From Streptomyces sp. NA02950 (GTDB lineage Bacteria > Actinomycetota > Actinomycetes > Streptomycetales > Streptomycetaceae), in assembly GCF_013364155.1 (NCBI RefSeq), contig NZ_CP054916.1, positions 2,541,001 to 2,605,000 on the forward strand: DNA of 64,000 bases, written 5' to 3'. Both the position numbers and the translations under genes were made by a program. Under the pieces are notes generated by a model, which was not told where the DNA came from, did no database searches, and saw nothing but the letters and a program-made list of their open reading frames with translations. Of this stretch, positions 18,736-27,833 are shown one piece after another. Numbering within the stretch: position 1 is the stretch's first letter; every line of letters starts with the position of its first letter.

Positions 18736-19890
18736 TCACAGCGGCACCCTCAGCCGCACCGTGAACCCCTCCCCCGCCGGCCCCGCCTCCAGGCTGCCGC
18801 CGAGGAGGGCGGCACGCTCGCGCATCCCCAGCAGACCGTACCCGGAGCCGGTGGCGGCCAGTTGGGCGCCGGCTGGTGCCCGGCCCGCGCCGTCGTCGCT
18901 CACCTCGAGCGCGACCTCGCGCGCCCCGTAGACCAGCCGCAGCCGCACCCGCGCGCCCGGCGCGTGCTTGCGGACGTTCGTCAGCGCCTCCTGCGCGACC
19001 CGACGCACCGCGAGCCCCGCCTCCGCGCTCAGCCGCCTCCGCTCCCCCTCGGTCGCGAACCCGGCCCCCTCCGCCGCCGCGGAGTCCCGCAGGAAGTCCT
19101 CGACCGGCACCATCTCACCGCGCAGCGCCGACAGCGCCTGCCGGGTCTCGGTGAGCCCCTCGCGGGCCATTCCCCGTGCGGCCACCACGCGTTCCAGGAC
19201 CTTCGCGGAGTCCTCACCGCGCTCGATCAGCAGCCGCGCCGCTTCCAGGTGGACGAGTTGGGCGGACAGGCTGTGCGCCAGCACGTCGTGGATCTCCCGG
19301 GCGATCCGGGTCCGTTCGGCCAGCGCCGCCGTCTCCGCCTCGGCCCGCCGGGCGGCCCGCTCCTGGGCGAGCAGCCGGTAGCCGCTGCCCCGGGCCTCGT
19401 CGTCCAGGCGGAGCGTATAGCCGATCAGCAGCAGACCGGCGCCGGTGATGACACCGCTCAGCGACGGTTCGGCGCTGGTGAGCACGGAGGAGCCCATCGC
19501 GGTGACCCCGCAGCCCACCCCCGCGAGCAGCGGCAGCCGCTCCATCGCGAGGATCGCGGAGGCGCCCCACACCACGTCCGCCGGGTGGTCGGCCCCGGCC
19601 GTCCGCATTCCGGCCGCCGCGCCGATCAGCAGGGCCACCAGCGCCAGGGCGGGCAGCAGCCGGTGGTCCACGGTGACCCGGCGGAACGCGAACATGGCGG
19701 CCGTGCATCCGGCCAGGGTGCCGATCAGCACCGCCCGTTCCCAGCCCGGCAGGGCCTCGTCCTGGAAGAGCCCCCGGACCAGCCAGCACACGGCGGTCGC
19801 CCATCCGCAGACATCGAGCGCCCGTCGGATCCGGGGCAGCCCCTGGCCCGACAGCGCCTGCCACGACGGCCACCGTGTCCATGCGCTCAT
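18736..19890 (-). CDS. Sensor histidine kinase, NarL-partner (HisKA_3) type
   Basis: A 384-residue kinase. The N-terminal half is a membrane domain of about five or six helices without an extracellular sensor; then come a HisKA_3 dimerisation helix with H201 in IAREIHDVLAHSLSAQLVHLEAAR and a compact HATPase (EALTNVRKHAPGA, DDGAGRAPAG, GYGLLGMRERAALLGG). It should phosphorylate the LuxR-type regulator encoded 133 bp downstream. The ATG overlaps the stop of the preceding DUF1453-like gene (ATGA). Intramembrane-sensing kinases of this type often respond to envelope stress; that role is inferred only. Confidence 0.92.
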   Translation of the reverse strand: MSAWTRWPSWQALSGQGLPRIRRALDVCGWATAVCWLVRGLFQDEALPGWERAVLIGTLAGCTAAMFAFRRVTVDHRLLPALALVALLIGAAAGMRTAGADHPADVVWGASAILAMERLPLLAGVGCGVTAMGSSVLTSAEPSLSGVITGAGLLLIGYTLRLDDEARGSGYRLLAQERAARRAEAETAALAERTRIAREIHDVLAHSLSAQLVHLEAARLLIERGEDSAKVLERVVAARGMAREGLTETRQALSALRGEMVPVEDFLRDSAAAEGAGFATEGERRRLSAEAGLAVRRVAQEALTNVRKHAPGARVRLRLVYGAREVALEVSDDGAGRAPAGAQLAATGSGYGLLGMRERAALLGGSLEAGPAGEGFTVRLRVPL

Positions 19891-20387
19891 CGGCCGAGTG
19901 TGCCCTTCCCCACGCCACGTGTCATCAGCTCCGGACCGTGCGCCCGCAGCATCACGACGGCGCTGCTCAGCAGCAGCGACACGGCCAGGGTCAGCGTGAT
20001 CGAACCGCTCTCCTGACGCACACCCGCCAGCGCGCCCGCCGCGGCCAGGGCGAGCCGGAGCACCAGTCCACCGGCCCACACCGCCGCCGTGACCTTCCCG
20101 CCCCGGGCCCAGACCGCGCCCGAGTCGTCCGTCCACACCCGGCTGGTCCAGGCCCAGGCGGCTCCGGTGACCGCACCGGCGAGCAGATCCCCCACCAGCA
20201 GCGCCACGGCGGCCGCCTGGTGGCGGTGGTCGATCAGTCCCGGCTCACGCAGCGCCAGCCAGCCGAGGACGACCGGCAGCGCCCACCATCGCCGGGTGTC
20301 CTCGACCACCTTCTGCGGCCGGAACTGACGGGCGATCACGACGACGACCACCGCGGCGATCACCACGGCATGGGGGATTCCCGACAT
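19887..20387 (-). CDS. DUF1453/CcdC-like integral membrane protein
   Basis: A 166-residue protein with four hydrophobic helices, beginning MSGIPHAVVIAAVVVVVIAR, with a charged loop around QKVVEDTRRWW. It resembles DUF1453 membrane proteins. It is the first gene of the kinase-regulator unit and overlaps the kinase start by 4 bp, so it may take part in signal perception. Function unknown. Confidence 0.7.
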   Translation of the reverse strand: MSGIPHAVVIAAVVVVVIARQFRPQKVVEDTRRWWALPVVLGWLALREPGLIDHRHQAAAVALLVGDLLAGAVTGAAWAWTSRVWTDDSGAVWARGGKVTAAVWAGGLVLRLALAAAGALAGVRQESGSITLTLAVSLLLSSAVVMLRAHGPELMTRGVGKGTLGR

Positions 20388-20508
20388 CACACAGAGCCTC
20401 CGGGGAAGGGACACAACCACTTCCCGGGACGCTACGGATGAGGTGGGGCCGCGCGGATCGGAGCCGGGGTGGGACCCGGGTGGACCCACGAGGCCGCCCA
20501 TGACGTAC

Positions 20509-20534
20509 GCCTCTCCACCCGTGGGTGGAGAGGC
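20509..20534. terminator. Hairpin downstream of parE
   Basis: GCCTCTCCACCC pairs with GGGTGGAGAGGC around a GT centre (effective loop 4 nt), 23 bp after the parE stop on the minus strand. Confidence 0.75.
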
Positions 20535-20556
20535 GCGGGCCGGATCAGGCGCCGGA

Positions 20557-22680
20557 TCAGGCGTCGATGCGCGAACGGTCCAAAGTGGCCGCGGAGTTGG
20601 TGATGAACTCCTTGCGCGGTGCGACCTCGTTGCCCATGAGCAGGTCGAACACCTGCTCCGCCGCCTCCAGATCGCTGATGTTGATGCGCCGCAGGGTGCG
20701 GTGGCGCGGATCCATCGTGGTCTCCGCGAGCTGGTCGGCGTCCATCTCACCGAGACCCTTGTAGCGCTGGATGCCGTCCTTGTAGCGGACACCGCGGCGC
20801 TGGAGGTCCAGCAGCGTCTCCCGGAGCTCGTTGTCGGAGTAGGTGTAGATGTACTTCGACTGGCCCCGCTTGGGGTTGACCAGCTCGACCCGGTGCAGCG
20901 GCGGAACGGCCGAGAAGACCCGGCCCTGTTCGACCATCGGCCGCATATAGCGCTGGAACAGGGTGAGCAGCAGGATGCGGATGTGGGCCCCGTCGACATC
21001 GGCGTCCGCAAGGAAGATCACCTTGCCGTAGCGGGCCTGGTCGATGTCGAAGGTGCGGCCCGAGCCGGCTCCTATCACCTGGATGATCGCACCGCACTCG
21101 GCGTTCTTCAGCATGTCGGAGATCGACGCCTTCTGAACGTTCAGGATCTTGCCGCGGATCGGCAGCAGCGCCTGGAACTCCGAGTTGCGCGCCAGCTTGG
21201 CCGTGCCCAGCGCCGAGTCCCCCTCGACGATGAACAGCTCGCTGCGGTCCACGTCGTCGCTGCGGCAGTCGGCCAGCTTGGCGGGCAGCGAGGAGGACTC
21301 CAGCGCGGTCTTGCGGCGCTGCGCCTCCTTGTGCTGGCGGGCCGCGATACGGGTGCGGGCCGCGGCGGCGACCTTCTCCAGGACGGCGCGGGCCTGCGCC
21401 TTGGCGTCCCGCTTGGAGGAGGTCAGGAACGCCTTGAGCTCCTTGGAGACCACATTGGCCACGATCCGGGAGGCGGCCGAGGTGCCCAGCACCTCCTTGG
21501 TCTGGCCCTCGAACTGCGGCTCCGCGAGCCGGACGGTCACCACCGCCGTCAGGCCCTCCATGGCGTCGTCCTTGACGACGTCGTCCTCGGCGACGCGCAG
21601 TGTCTTGGTGACGCGCAGCGCCTCGTTGACGGTCTTGGTGACCGAGCGCTCGAAGCCGGAGACATGGGTGCCGCCCTTGGGGGTGGCGATGATGTTGACG
21701 AAGGACTTGACGGTGCTGTCGTAGCCGGTGCCCCAGCGCAGCGCGATGTCGACGCCGAGCTCGCGGGTGACCTCGGTGGGCGTCATATGGCCGCGCTCGT
21801 CGAGGACCGGCACGGTCTCCTTGAAGGTGCCCTGGCCGGAGAGGCGCAGCACATCGCAGACGCCCTTGTCCTGGGCGAGGTACTCGCAGAACTCGCTGAT
21901 GCCGCCGTCGTAGCGGAACGTCTCCTCGACCGGCCCCGTCTCGCCGTCGAGACCGCGCTCGTCCCGGACGACCAGGGTGAGGCCGGGCACCAGGAAGGCG
22001 GTCTGGCGGGCGCGGGCGTACAGCGTGTCCAGGGAGAGCTTGGCGTCCTTGAGGAAGATCTGCCGGTCCGCCCAGTAGCGGATGCGGGTGCCGGTGCGGG
22101 TCTTGGGGACCCGCTTGCCCTTGAGGAGGCCGCTGGAGGGGTCGAAAGGCGCGTCGGGGCCGGATTCGGTGAAGATTCCGGGGACACCGCGGCGGAAGCT
22201 GATCGAGTGGGTCTTGCCGTTGAGGTCCACCTCGACGTCGAGCCGGCCGGACAGCGCGTTCACCACGGAGGCGCCGACGCCGTGCAGACCGCCGGAGGCC
22301 GCGTACGCGCCGCCGCCGAACTTGCCGCCGGCGTGCAGCTTGGTCATCACGACCTCGACGCCGGACAGCCCGGTCTTCGGCTCGACGTCGACCGGGATGC
22401 CGCGGCCGTTGTCCCGGACCTCCACGGAGCCGTCGTCGTGGAGGATCACCTCGATGCGGTCGCAGTAGCCGCCGAGGGCCTCGTCCACCGAGTTGTCGAT
22501 GATCTCCCAGAGGCAGTGCATCAGGCCCCGGCTGTCGGTGGAGCCGATGTACATACCGGGGCGCTTGCGCACGGCCTCGAGGCCCTCGAGGACGAGAAGG
22601 TGCCGCGCGGTGTAGTTGGAGCCGCCCCGGTCTGCTCCGGTCAGCAGCGCAGTGGACGGCACGGACGTGTCGGCGGTCAC
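20557..22680 (-). CDS. parE: DNA topoisomerase IV subunit B (ParE; GyrB-like)
   Basis: A 707-residue type IIA topoisomerase ATPase subunit. It has the GHKL ATP-binding domain (EIIDNSVDEALGG, DNGRGIPVDVEPKTG, GGLHGVGASVVNALS), a transducer domain and the Toprim domain (EGDSALGTAK, and the DADVDGAHIRILLL metal-binding motif), then the C-terminal GyrB tail (YKGLGEMDADQLAETTMDP). It powers decatenation together with ParC (8951-11404). The start is GTG 22680, after GAGGAG. The gene has a 441-bp upstream gap shared with a small divergent gene. Confidence 0.93.
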   Translation of the reverse strand: MTADTSVPSTALLTGADRGGSNYTARHLLVLEGLEAVRKRPGMYIGSTDSRGLMHCLWEIIDNSVDEALGGYCDRIEVILHDDGSVEVRDNGRGIPVDVEPKTGLSGVEVVMTKLHAGGKFGGGAYAASGGLHGVGASVVNALSGRLDVEVDLNGKTHSISFRRGVPGIFTESGPDAPFDPSSGLLKGKRVPKTRTGTRIRYWADRQIFLKDAKLSLDTLYARARQTAFLVPGLTLVVRDERGLDGETGPVEETFRYDGGISEFCEYLAQDKGVCDVLRLSGQGTFKETVPVLDERGHMTPTEVTRELGVDIALRWGTGYDSTVKSFVNIIATPKGGTHVSGFERSVTKTVNEALRVTKTLRVAEDDVVKDDAMEGLTAVVTVRLAEPQFEGQTKEVLGTSAASRIVANVVSKELKAFLTSSKRDAKAQARAVLEKVAAAARTRIAARQHKEAQRRKTALESSSLPAKLADCRSDDVDRSELFIVEGDSALGTAKLARNSEFQALLPIRGKILNVQKASISDMLKNAECGAIIQVIGAGSGRTFDIDQARYGKVIFLADADVDGAHIRILLLTLFQRYMRPMVEQGRVFSAVPPLHRVELVNPKRGQSKYIYTYSDNELRETLLDLQRRGVRYKDGIQRYKGLGEMDADQLAETTMDPRHRTLRRINISDLEAAEQVFDLLMGNEVAPRKEFITNSAATLDRSRIDA

Positions 22681-23121
22681 GCGGTTCGCTCCTCGCTGAA
22701 TTTCTGGTTGGCCCGGCTGTGGGCACGGTGGTGGCTGGGTCGCCCGTCAGAGGGTACCGAGGCTTGATAGAGCCTCTGTGCCGCCACCCGTGAAACGTCC
22801 ATGCTAGTCGAGACAACACCTGTTTCGCTCGTACGTTCGATCGCCCGTCGGAGTGACGCACACATCACGTTCCCTTTCAGGCATGAACCATTTAGGCTCC
22901 GGGCACGTCCTCATGAACAACCGGCAACCCAGCCGGTTGGACATAACCGACCAAACGACGTGAATCTGTAAACCATCGCAATACGGCTCATTCGCCGCCA
23001 ACCGTCACCATCCGGCCTACTCAGAAGCAAGTTTTGGGAAAAAGCCACGAGCGGGAACGATATCGGGCTGGTTGGATGTTGACCCTGGTACGACAGCTCG
23101 TCGAGCTAGAGAAGAGGCGAC
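22681..23121. other. Intergenic region between parE and the DUF7455-like gene
   Basis: 441 bp without a gene. It is less GC-rich than the flanks and must hold the two divergent promoters. Visible structures are a 6-bp stem (GAGGCT/AGCCTC, about 22759-22776), an 8-bp stem (CAACCGGC/GCCGGTTG, 22918-22939), and a possible SigR-type promoter, GGGAAC at 23053 and GTTG at 23078 with a 19-nt spacer, pointing to the plus-strand gene. Confidence 0.5.
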
Positions 23122-23352
23122 GTGACTACTGTTCTGACCCCCGCGAGCCCGCTGACGGCCGCTGACCGCTGCGACCGCTGCGGCGCCCAGGCTTATCTGC
23201 GCGTCGTCCTGATGAGCGGCGGTGAACTGCTCTTCTGTGCCCATCACGGGCGCAAGTTCGAGCCGGAACTCAAGAAGATCGCCGCTGAGATACAGGACGA
23301 GACCGAGCGGCTGACCGCCGTTCCGGCGTCCGCGTCCGAAGACGAACGCTGA
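23122..23352 (+). CDS. Small DUF7455-type protein with CxxC zinc-ribbon motifs
   Basis: A 76-residue protein of the small actinobacterial family found beside hrdB and parE. It contains DRCDRCGAQAYLRV and LLFCAHHGRKF: one CxxC, and one further Cys with two His, able to bind one zinc. The rest is charged helix. The GTG start follows GAAGAGG. Function unknown. It is followed by the convergent trypsin gene. Confidence 0.85.
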   Translation: MTTVLTPASPLTAADRCDRCGAQAYLRVVLMSGGELLFCAHHGRKFEPELKKIAAEIQDETERLTAVPASASEDER

Positions 23353-23402
23353 CGCTTCGCCCCACCACGACGACGAGCGACGCCGGCCCAGGGCCGGATC
23401 TC

Positions 23403-23436
23403 GGGCGGCTCGCCCCCACACCGGGGGCGGCCGCCC
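23403..23436. terminator. Hairpin between the small zinc-ribbon gene and the trypsin gene
   Basis: GGGCGG plus GCCCCC pairs with GGGGGC plus CCGCCC with small internal mismatches and an ACACC loop, between two convergent genes. Confidence 0.55.
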
Positions 23437-23456
23437 GCGCTCGTGTCACGGGCCCG

Positions 23457-24287
23457 TCAACCATGGGCGGCCACCAGCGGCGCCACCGCCGAGATCCTCG
23501 TGTAGACCCCGGGCCGGCCCGCCACCGCACAGCCGCTCCCCCAGGACACCAGCCCCACCAGCCGTCCTCCGGCCACCAGCGGCCCGCCGCTGTCCCCCTG
23601 GCAGGCGTCGTGCCCGCCGCGCGGCAGCCCAGCGCAGATCATTGAATCCGCCTGGTAGTCACCCTCCGCGGTGCCGGGATACGCGGCCTCACAGGTCGCG
23701 TCCTCCAGCACCCGGACGGTGGCCATCCGCAGCGTCGAGGCATAGCTGCCGTTGCCCTCCGTATCACCCCAGCCGTACACCGCCGCCCGGGTACCGGGCT
23801 GGTAGGCGAGATCGCCGCGCTGAGCCATGGGAAGGACGTAGGCGGGCGGCAGCGGACGACTCAGGGTGATCACCGCGACATCACCGGCCCGGTCGTCGCC
23901 CTCGTACGCGGGATTCACCCACACCCGACCCGCCGGGAACTCCACCCCGGCACTCCCCCGCAGATCGTTGCGCCCGACGAGCACGCGCAGATCCGGCACC
24001 TCCCGCCAGTTCCGGCCGAGCACCGCCCGGCTCAGACAGTGGGCCGCCGTGAGGACCGTCGTGGGGCCCACCACGGCCCCGCCACAGAACTGGCCTGAGC
24101 GGGCAGCACCGAACACCTCACGACTGGACAGGGCGACCACCCACGGCGCCTCGATCGTATGGACCGGCTGGCCGCCCACCACCCCGCGGTCGGCGGTCGC
24201 CGGGGCCGGGGCGACCAGCACCAGGGCAAGAGCGGCGGCGAGCGGAACCGCGAGAACGGCGAGGAGTGAGCGGAGCGACCTACGCAT
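23457..24287 (-). CDS. Secreted trypsin-like serine protease (S1A)
   Basis: A 276-residue protein. A signal peptide (basic start, long hydrophobic core, ATA-D cleavage near residue 32) leads to VVGGQPVHTIEAPWVVAL, the activation-type N-terminus. The catalytic triad is H83 (LTAAHC), D136 (GDVAVI) and S233 (GDSGGP). Cysteines at TAAHC, FCGG, CEAAY, MICAG, DACQG and SGCAV allow the usual three disulfides. It is an extracellular trypsin- or chymotrypsin-like protease, common in streptomycetes. No propeptide longer than a few residues is visible. It is probably monocistronic. Confidence 0.92.
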   Translation of the reverse strand: MRRSLRSLLAVLAVPLAAALALVLVAPAPATADRGVVGGQPVHTIEAPWVVALSSREVFGAARSGQFCGGAVVGPTTVLTAAHCLSRAVLGRNWREVPDLRVLVGRNDLRGSAGVEFPAGRVWVNPAYEGDDRAGDVAVITLSRPLPPAYVLPMAQRGDLAYQPGTRAAVYGWGDTEGNGSYASTLRMATVRVLEDATCEAAYPGTAEGDYQADSMICAGLPRGGHDACQGDSGGPLVAGGRLVGLVSWGSGCAVAGRPGVYTRISAVAPLVAAHG

Positions 24288-24398
24288 GCAGCCTCCTGAC
24301 CGTACGGAACGTGGCGCACACTCAGCGTCACCCGGTGTGGCGGGGAGCGCATCCGGCGATGGGCCATGCGGGGGGGCGAGGGGATCCGGCCGGACGCA

Positions 24399-24440
24399 AC
24401 ACGAAGGCCGGACCCCGTTCTCGGGGTCCGGCCTTCGTGT
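24399..24440 (-). terminator. Terminator of hrdB
   Basis: A perfect 18-bp stem (24399-24416 with 24423-24440) with a 6-nt loop starts 45 bp past the hrdB stop. Confidence 0.9.
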
Positions 24441-24484
24441 CTGTGCCGTTTCGGCCGCCGCGGTCGCTTCCGGCCGCGGATGGA

Positions 24485-26056
24485 TCAGTCCAGGTAGTCG
24501 CGGAGCACCTGGGAGCGGGACGGGTGACGCAGCTTCGACATCGTCTTGGACTCGATCTGGCGAATGCGCTCACGCGTCACGCCGTAGACCTTGCCGATCT
24601 CGTCGAGTGTCTTCGGCTGACCGTCGGTGAGACCGAAGCGCATGGAGACCACGCCCGCCTCGCGCTCGCTGAGAGTGTCGAGCACCGAGTGGAGCTGCTC
24701 CTGCAGCAGCGTGAAGCTGACGGCGTCGGCCGGGACCACGGCCTCGGAGTCCTCGATGAGGTCACCGAACTCGCTGTCGCCGTCCTCGCCCAGCGGGGTG
24801 TGCAGGGAGATCGGCTCACGGCCGTACTTCTGGACCTCGATGACCTTCTCGGGGGTCATGTCGAGCTCCTTGGCCAGCTCCTCCGGGGTGGGCTCACGGC
24901 CCAGGTCCTGGAGCATCTGGCGCTGGACGCGCGCGAGCTTGTTGATGACCTCGACCATGTGCACCGGGATACGGATGGTGCGGGCCTGGTCGGCCATGGC
25001 CCGGGTGATCGCCTGACGGATCCACCAGGTGGCGTACGTGGAGAACTTGTAGCCCTTGGTGTAGTCGAACTTCTCGACGGCGCGGATCAGACCGAGGTTG
25101 CCCTCCTGGATCAGGTCCAGGAAGAGCATGCCGCGGCCGGTGTAGCGCTTGGCCAGCGAGACCACCAGTCGAAGGTTGGCCTCCAGCAGGTGGTTCTTGG
25201 CGCGGCGGCCGTCCTCGGCGATGATCTCCAGCTCACGCTTGAGCTTGGGGGCGAGCTTGTCCGAGTTGGCCAGCTTGTCCTCGGCGAACAGACCCGCCTC
25301 GATGCGCTTGGCGAGCTCGACCTCCTGCTCGGCGTTGAGCAGCGGGACCTTGCCGATCTGCTTGAGGTAGTCCTTGACCGGGTCGGCGGTGGCACCGGCC
25401 GCCGCGACCTGCTGCGCGGGGGCGTCGTCCTCGTCCTCGTCGGAGAGCACGAAGCCCTGGTTCTCGGGCTCGCCCTCGGCGCCCTCGGGGCCGCCGGGCT
25501 TACCGGTCGGCGGCGCCTCCTCCATCACTTCCTCGCCCTCGAGGAGCTCGTCGGTGGCGTCCTTCTTGGCGGCGGTCTTCTTGGCCGCGGTGGTCTTCTT
25601 CGCCGCGGTGGTCTTCTTGGCCGCGGTCTTCTTCGCCGGGGTCTTCTTCGCGGCGGCCTTCTTCGCGGGGGCCGCGGCGGGCTCGTCGGCGCTCGCGTCT
25701 GCCTCGACCGCGGAGGCGGCCGGAGCGGCGGGGGCCTTCTTGGCGGTGACCGCCTTGGCCGCGACGGATTTAGTGGCCGTGCGCTTCGCCGGGCTCTTCG
25801 CTGCGACGCTCTTGCGGGTGCGCTTGGGCGCTTCTGCGGCACTGACCATCAGCGTCACACCCTCCTCGTCGAGGACCTGGTTGAGGCTGCGCAGTACGTT
25901 CTTCCACTGGGTTGGCGGAATCTGGTCAGCCTCGAAGGCCCGACGCACGTCATCGCCGGCGATCTGCCCCTCAGCCTTTCCCCGCTCGATGAGCGCCATC
26001 ACAGACTCGGACTCGGCGATCTCCGGCGGGAGCGTACGGGATGTGCTGGCCGACAC
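24485..26056 (-). CDS. hrdB: Principal RNA polymerase sigma factor HrdB
   Basis: A 523-residue group 1 sigma-70 factor. Region 1.1 begins [30 protein letters not shown]. An Ala/Lys-rich repeat segment (about residues 75-170, many AAKKT units) is followed by an acidic stretch and then regions 1.2 to 4.2: [80 protein letters not shown]. It directs housekeeping transcription. GTG 26056 is chosen because GAGAGG lies 6 nt upstream and the N-terminus then matches known HrdB; a TTG two codons earlier is in frame. It is followed by a strong terminator. Confidence 0.97.
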   Translation of the reverse strand: MSASTSRTLPPEIAESESVMALIERGKAEGQIAGDDVRRAFEADQIPPTQWKNVLRSLNQVLDEEGVTLMVSAAEAPKRTRKSVAAKSPAKRTATKSVAAKAVTAKKAPAAPAASAVEADASADEPAAAPAKKAAAKKTPAKKTAAKKTTAAKKTTAAKKTAAKKDATDELLEGEEVMEEAPPTGKPGGPEGAEGEPENQGFVLSDEDEDDAPAQQVAAAGATADPVKDYLKQIGKVPLLNAEQEVELAKRIEAGLFAEDKLANSDKLAPKLKRELEIIAEDGRRAKNHLLEANLRLVVSLAKRYTGRGMLFLDLIQEGNLGLIRAVEKFDYTKGYKFSTYATWWIRQAITRAMADQARTIRIPVHMVEVINKLARVQRQMLQDLGREPTPEELAKELDMTPEKVIEVQKYGREPISLHTPLGEDGDSEFGDLIEDSEAVVPADAVSFTLLQEQLHSVLDTLSEREAGVVSMRFGLTDGQPKTLDEIGKVYGVTRERIRQIESKTMSKLRHPSRSQVLRDYLD

Positions 26057-26687
26057 GAACAACCTCTCGGAACGTTGGAAACGGCTTCCGGCTCCGCCCT
26101 ATGAGGACGGGAGCCGACGACCGCCGGCAGGGATGAACCGACGGCGCGGGCGGAGTGCGGAGGAGTACAGCGTCGCGAGCGACATCCGTATTCCCTCCGC
26201 GGCTGCCACCTCTTTAATCATCGCGCTGCCCCAAAGAGCGTTACGCCCAATCGTCGTGGCCCGAGTCACACCCCATAACGGGATTAATACCCACCCAACC
26301 GGACAGATAACTCCGAGTTGATCACATACGGAATCCGCACGGCGTCGCACAATCGCCGGAATCCCTCGGGTCGCACCCCGCCGCGCCGCGCCGCCGAACC
26401 CGCGACGCGGGATCCGGCGACGCCGCTCTCGTGCGCCGTACAGCGCTCACCGAGCCCTCGCCCGCCCGCCGGACCCTTCGCTCGCCGCCCATGATCCGCC
26501 CGGCATCCGACACCGTACGCCGTACGTCCACCGCGCATCCGCGCCCGCCGCCCGCCCTGCGGCTTCCGGACGCCGCGCATGTCCACCCGCTCACCCGGCC
26601 CGCCACGCCTCTCCGGCGCCGCACGGAGCGAGCGGCGCGTCCGGCGGACGCGCGACGCACCGCAGGCACGCGGAACGCGCCGCGAGG
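26057..26687. other. hrdB upstream region, no gene recognised
   Basis: About 630 bp. The part nearest hrdB (to about 26340) is AT-richer and should hold the hrdB promoters. The remainder is very GC-rich and has short open frames on both strands with no recognisable product. I see no tRNA or other RNA gene. Confidence 0.5.
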
Positions 26688-27584
26688 TCAGTGCTCGCGC
26701 GGTGCGGGCACTCCGACGTCGGCATGATCGAGGTCCGGGTGGACGGTCAGCAGTTGACGCATCGCCGACTCGGCCGCCGCGGCGTCACCCGCGCCGACCG
26801 CCTCGACGATCCGGCGGTGGTGGCCGACGCTCGCCTCGGTGAGGCGCTCACAGCCGGTGCTGGGCGCGCCGGAGACATGCAGGGCGGCGCTGACGATCCC
26901 CGCCAGGTGCTCCAGCATCCGGTTGCCCCCGACCTGGAGCAGCAGGGCGTGGAACTCGGCGTCGGCGCGGGAGAAGGTGAGGGTGTCGCCCTGGGTCAGC
27001 GCATGGCCCATGATCTCGGCCATGTCGGCGAGCCGCTGCTGGACGTCCTCACGGCCGTGGCCCGCGGCGAGACGGGCGGCCAGCGGCTCGATGGTCCAGC
27101 GCAGCTCGCACAGCTCACGGCGCTGGTCGTCGCGCTGCGGGCCGAAGGCGCGCCACTCGATGATGTCCGGGTCGAGGAGGTTCCAGTCGCTGACCGGGCG
27201 GACCCGGGTGCCCACATTGGGGCGGGCGCTGACCAGGCCCTTGGCCTCGAGGACACGCAGCGATTCCCGTACGACGGTGCGGGAGACCTCGAAGCGCTGG
27301 CCGATCTCCTCGGGGACGAGGGGGCGGTCCGCGCCCAGGTCGCCGGAAACGATCATCTGGCCCAGCTGCTGGACGAGTTGGCCGTGCAGCCCACGGCCCC
27401 GGTTGCCGGCCGCGCGTCGGCCCACCCGTCCGATCTCCGCGTCGGCGCCGTCCCATGAGGGAGCGCTGCCGCGGTCGGCGCCGGGGGCGTCGGCGTAGGA
27501 GTAGCGGTCAAGCTCGCCCGAGCCGGCCAGGCCGGAGTCGGCGGGACGAGCCGCGGTCATCGTGGTGTGCGCAAGGGTACTCAC
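26688..27584 (-). CDS. whiH: WhiH-like GntR-family sporulation regulator
   Basis: A 298-residue FadR-subfamily GntR protein. It has a low-complexity N-terminus, a winged helix-turn-helix (about residues 85-140, with EEIGQRFEVSRTVVRESLRVLEAKG), a DNLLDPDII-like hinge (SDWNLLDPDIIEWR) and an FCD domain with histidines suited to metal or carboxylate binding. The position directly beyond hrdB is that of whiH in S. coelicolor, where it acts in aerial hyphae during septation. GTG 27584 follows AAAGGA. Just upstream lie a candidate sigma-WhiG promoter and a perfect inverted repeat that may be its own operator. Confidence 0.82.
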   Translation of the reverse strand: MSTLAHTTMTAARPADSGLAGSGELDRYSYADAPGADRGSAPSWDGADAEIGRVGRRAAGNRGRGLHGQLVQQLGQMIVSGDLGADRPLVPEEIGQRFEVSRTVVRESLRVLEAKGLVSARPNVGTRVRPVSDWNLLDPDIIEWRAFGPQRDDQRRELCELRWTIEPLAARLAAGHGREDVQQRLADMAEIMGHALTQGDTLTFSRADAEFHALLLQVGGNRMLEHLAGIVSAALHVSGAPSTGCERLTEASVGHHRRIVEAVGAGDAAAAESAMRQLLTVHPDLDHADVGVPAPREH

Positions 27585-27591
27585 GCATCCT

Positions 27592-27619
27592 TTGTCGGCG
27601 ACGCTCCGAAGACCCTTGA
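27592..27619 (-). promoter_or_regulatory. Candidate sigma-WhiG promoter of whiH
   Basis: On the minus strand TCAA, a 16-nt spacer and GCCGACAA match the WhiG/FliA-type consensus TAAA-N15/16-GCCGATAA with one mismatch in each box. It ends 8 bp before the GTG start, so the transcript would be leaderless or nearly so. Confidence 0.5.
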
Positions 27620-27625
27620 GGTCTT
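27609..27625. promoter_or_regulatory. Inverted repeat over the whiH promoter, candidate WhiH operator
   Basis: AAGACC-CTTGA-GGTCTT is a perfect 6-bp inverted repeat with a 5-nt spacer. It overlaps the -35 part of the candidate promoter, a repressor position consistent with autoregulation by a GntR protein. Confidence 0.5.
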
Positions 27626-27833
27626 TGGTGAAAAGCACACGAAAGGGTGATCGCCCATTACCTCATAATTGACGCTCAATCGGACAGAAAGCAGCACCCT
27701 TCGGGGAGTTGCGAGCACTTCACGCGATGGACCTGCGAAACGGCCCCCGACCTGGTCCGGCGGGGCGCCGCTGCACGGAGGCGACCGGTGACCGGGCGCC
27801 GGAGCGTGGGCCGGTCGACCGGCCCACGGCGCA

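Noticed and set aside
24266..26104. Plus-strand frame of 612 codons opposite hrdB
   Set aside because: The Leu/Gly-rich repeats merely mirror the Lys/Ala repeats of HrdB on the other strand. There is no domain and no ribosome site.
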